Shown: piece after piece, positions 22,694 through 24,168 of the stretch | How positions within the stretch are numbered: the first letter of the stretch is position 1 | How the letters are laid out: each line of letters opens with the position of its first letter | DNA from: UBA4636 sp963650915 | Lineage (GTDB): Bacteria > Bacillota > Clostridia > Christensenellales > Borkfalkiaceae | Direction: 5' to 3' | DNA length: 24,168 bases | Assembly (NCBI GenBank): GCA_963650915.1 | Contig: CAVJMJ010000022.1 | Coordinates: 1 to 24,168 of the forward strand | The notes under the pieces: model-generated | What the model was told of the DNA's origin: nothing | The model's input: only the letters and a program-made list of their open reading frames with translations | The model's database searches: none | Program-made: the position numbers and the translations under genes

Positions 22694-23830
22694 CTAAAAA
22701 CTTTTCCAACAGTGGTCAAGCATAAACGTTTTAATTTTATCGTCCGAAGTTTCGTAATAATCTACCAATAGTTTTTTAAATTCGGGAACTAAATTTTCGG
22801 GAATTACTATAAGTCCACCACCGTGAGAAATAAGGTAGTGGTTAGCAAAAATAACTGCGGCGCGTTTGTTTCCGTCGTTGAAAATCTGAGTTTTCATCAC
22901 GAAAAGGCAAAGTTCTATAGCGACTTTAATCGCATCTGTTTCCGTCGTTATACCGTCATTGTCGGTCGCTAAGTCCGTAGTAACGCCATCGTTTACCGAT
23001 TCTTTACTGTCTGAATTTATCGGCACGTCGCCGTTCGCTATATCACCGTTCGTTATACCGCTACCGCCTGCTGCACCGTTTTCGCCGTACGCCGAAACGT
23101 CCGCCGCTGCCACATCAGCCGTTATACTATCGCCCGTTATATTGCCCGAGGTTATACTATCGATTTGCTTTTTAATTTCGTATTCGGAAGGAATAGGCGG
23201 AACGTAAGAGGAACCGCCTATAGACACGGGGACGATTCTGACGCTACCGCCGTTGTAATAAAAGCCTTCGTTAACGAGTTTTGCCACGTTACAAAGCAGA
23301 TAAAAATTTGAAGGTGCGGTTATAACGTCTTTATCGAGAATAAACTCCCAAGCGTGTTTAAGGTTTAAAATTTTCTGAATATCCGACGCGGTAACGCCCT
23401 GAACGAAGCCGTTGTCGATAATAGTTTCCGTTTGCGGAAAGGTAGTCGCCACACCTTCCAGAACGGCTTGGTCGTAAATATTTGCTTTGAGGTTGATTCT
23501 TGCAAAATCAAGGTTAGTCGCAACGCGTAAAGGTATGGTTTTAGAAAGGTAACCTAAAGCGTTCAACTGCTTGTTAACAAGGCGAATTTGTTTGTTTAAC
23601 TCTCTTTCTCGGCGTGAAAATGAGAGAAGTTTAGCGTAAAGTTCGTCGGAATACTTATCAACGTAAGTTGACGTAAGTTTTCCCGCCACACGTTTGCGAA
23701 CGTAAAGATATTTTCCGCTTTCGTTTTTTTTAATTTCCGGCGTGCCGGAATACGGAATCAGTTTAAGATTGGCTTCATAGCTTGCTCTCTTTTGTAGAAG
23801 TTCTTGAATTTTAAAAGCGTCGTAATCCAT
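22694..23830 (-). CDS. Fic/Doc-fold protein with atypical active-site motif
   Basis: A 378-residue Fic-family protein. The active-site loop reads TQIFNDGNKRAA (314-325), matching HxFxDGNKR except that Gln replaces the catalytic His. An N-terminal charged region (about 30-95, with YLYVRKRVAGKLTSTYVDKY) precedes a helical core. ATTFPQTETII (128-138) follows VLEGV, where the inhibitory (S/T)xxxEG motif would be, but Q121 replaces the Ser/Thr. A roughly 75-residue low-complexity Gly/Asn/Asp/Thr insertion (226-300) lies just before the active site. Canonical Fic enzymes AMPylate or otherwise modify targets; here activity is doubtful. The start is supported by AAAGG about 10 bases upstream. It looks autoregulated through an inverted repeat. 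No antitoxin-like partner is visible in the window. Confidence 0.85.
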   Translation of the reverse strand: MDYDAFKIQELLQKRASYEANLKLIPYSGTPEIKKNESGKYLYVRKRVAGKLTSTYVDKYSDELYAKLLSFSRRERELNKQIRLVNKQLNALGYLSKTIPLRVATNLDFARINLKANIYDQAVLEGVATTFPQTETIIDNGFVQGVTASDIQKILNLKHAWEFILDKDVITAPSNFYLLCNVAKLVNEGFYYNGGSVRIVPVSIGGSSYVPPIPSEYEIKKQIDSITSGNITGDSITADVAAADVSAYGENGAAGGSGITNGDIANGDVPINSDSKESVNDGVTTDLATDNDGITTETDAIKVAIELCLFVMKTQIFNDGNKRAAVIFANHYLISHGGGLIVIPENLVPEFKKLLVDYYETSDDKIKTFMLDHCWKSF

Positions 23831-23841
23831 ATTTGTAAACC

Positions 23842-23893
23842 TTTTAGGGAACTTTTATGGTTAAATTATAACAAAATGTTCCCTAAAAAGCAA
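23842..23893 (-). promoter_or_regulatory. Promoter with overlapping inverted-repeat operator for the Fic-like gene
   Basis: On the minus strand, TTGCTT (23888-23893), a 17-bp spacer, and a perfect TATAAT (23865-23870). A perfect 11-bp inverted repeat (ttttagggaac 23842-23852, gttccctaaaa 23878-23888) is centred on the -10 box. One arm lies in the -35/-10 spacer and the other just after the start site. This layout fits a dimeric repressor. Confidence 0.7.
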
Positions 23894-23935
23894 GCGGTTA
23901 TATGAAAAAAATTACTAATATAACAAATTACGTAC

Positions 23936-24020
23936 ATTAAAATAGCAGAAATATTAAAATAGCAGAAATATTAAAATAGCAGAAATATTAAAATAGTGGA
24001 AATGTAAAAATAGTTGGAAT
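23936..24020. repeat. 17-bp minisatellite, five copies
   Basis: attaaaatagcagaaat is repeated exactly at 23936-23952, 23953-23969 and 23970-23986. Two drifting copies follow at 23987-24003 and 24004-24020. It is non-coding and lies upstream of the Fic promoter. There are no spacers, so it is not a CRISPR array. Confidence 0.9.
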
Positions 24021-24023
24021 GTA

Positions 24024-24056
24024 AAAGCCGTCGCGGGGGAAAACCGCGACGGCTTT
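24024..24056 (-). terminator. Perfect 13-bp stem, probable terminator of an off-window gene
   Basis: aaagccgtcgcgg (24024-24036) and ccgcgacggcttt (24044-24056) pair perfectly around a 7-nt loop. On the minus strand a short T run follows (GGCTTTTACATT), fitting a transcript arriving from the right. The plus-strand side lacks a good T run. Confidence 0.5.
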
Positions 24057-24081
24057 GTCGTTATATAATTTGTTGTTCCGC

Positions 24082-24168
24082 TTTCGCCTTCACCTTGAGG
24101 GGAAGGTGGCGCGTAGCGACGGATGAGGTGTAGCCGTTCAGAGAACGGCGTTAATTATATAATCCGCC
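24082..24168. repeat. Hairpin-rich dispersed repeat, right copy (cut by window end)
   Basis: It matches 22500-22586 in the same orientation, with the single difference gcg-tag for gca-tag. The window ends inside the element, so its full length and the following module cannot be seen. Confidence 0.9.

Noticed and set aside
22541..22771. 76-codon plus-strand ORF between rseP and the Fic-like gene
   Set aside because: It is made of the dispersed hairpin repeats and antisense Fic sequence, with no domain and no ribosome binding site.
23936..24020. CRISPR array
   Set aside because: The 17-bp units are directly contiguous with no spacers and no cas genes are nearby; it is a minisatellite.
22500..24168. 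Transposon with terminal repeats carrying the Fic-like gene
   Set aside because: The flanking repeats are direct, not inverted, and no transposase or integrase is present; kept only as a repeat-bracketed cassette.

Overview
The window looks like a chromosomal segment of an uncultured anaerobic Clostridia-type Bacillota. The gene order rpsB-tsf-pyrH-frr-uppS-cdsA-dxr-rseP is conserved in that group. Base composition is AT-rich, Shine-Dalgarno sites are mostly purine-rich, and an anaerobe-type flavodiiron protein and KtrAB-like potassium uptake genes are present. Taxonomy below class level is not readable from the sequence alone.

Layout. Positions 1-5309 are on the minus strand: a ktrB-ktrA operon with its own promoter and terminator, then a sensor kinase (7TMR-DISM-like sensor plus LytS-type kinase) and its response regulator (REC plus winged helix). 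Positions 5434-9103 are a plus-strand three-gene unit driven by a near-consensus promoter: flavodiiron protein, GDSAG-type esterase and class-3 aldehyde dehydrogenase. It ends at a bidirectional terminator shared with a convergent minus-strand pair, a cytidylate kinase-like gene overlapping a MATE transporter (9306-11242).

Positions 11585-13485 hold the most unusual locus. A VanZ-like membrane domain appears to be split by about 345 residues of four Ig-like (Big_2-type) repeats. It is preceded by a 73-codon mini-gene that repeats its first 62 codons at 100% nucleotide identity and overlaps it by ATGA. About 700 bp of mostly non-coding sequence follows, with possible gene debris and the extended -10 promoter of rpsB.

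Positions 14201-22492 are the translation and envelope cluster: S2, EF-Ts, terminator, UMP kinase, ribosome recycling factor, undecaprenyl diphosphate synthase, CDP-diglyceride synthase, DXP reductoisomerase and RseP. The uppS-cdsA gap carries degenerate repeats that look like decayed coding sequence. RseP carries a long low-complexity insertion.

Positions 22500-24168 form a cassette-like unit. A Fic/Doc-fold gene has Gln in place of the catalytic His and a low-complexity insertion, and is read from a promoter whose -10 box lies at the centre of an 11-bp inverted repeat. It is flanked by two 87-bp direct repeats that differ at one base. A 17-bp minisatellite and a perfect 13-bp stem also lie inside the unit. 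Short tandem duplications and hairpin repeats recur across the window, several of them placed exactly on stop codons or gene junctions.
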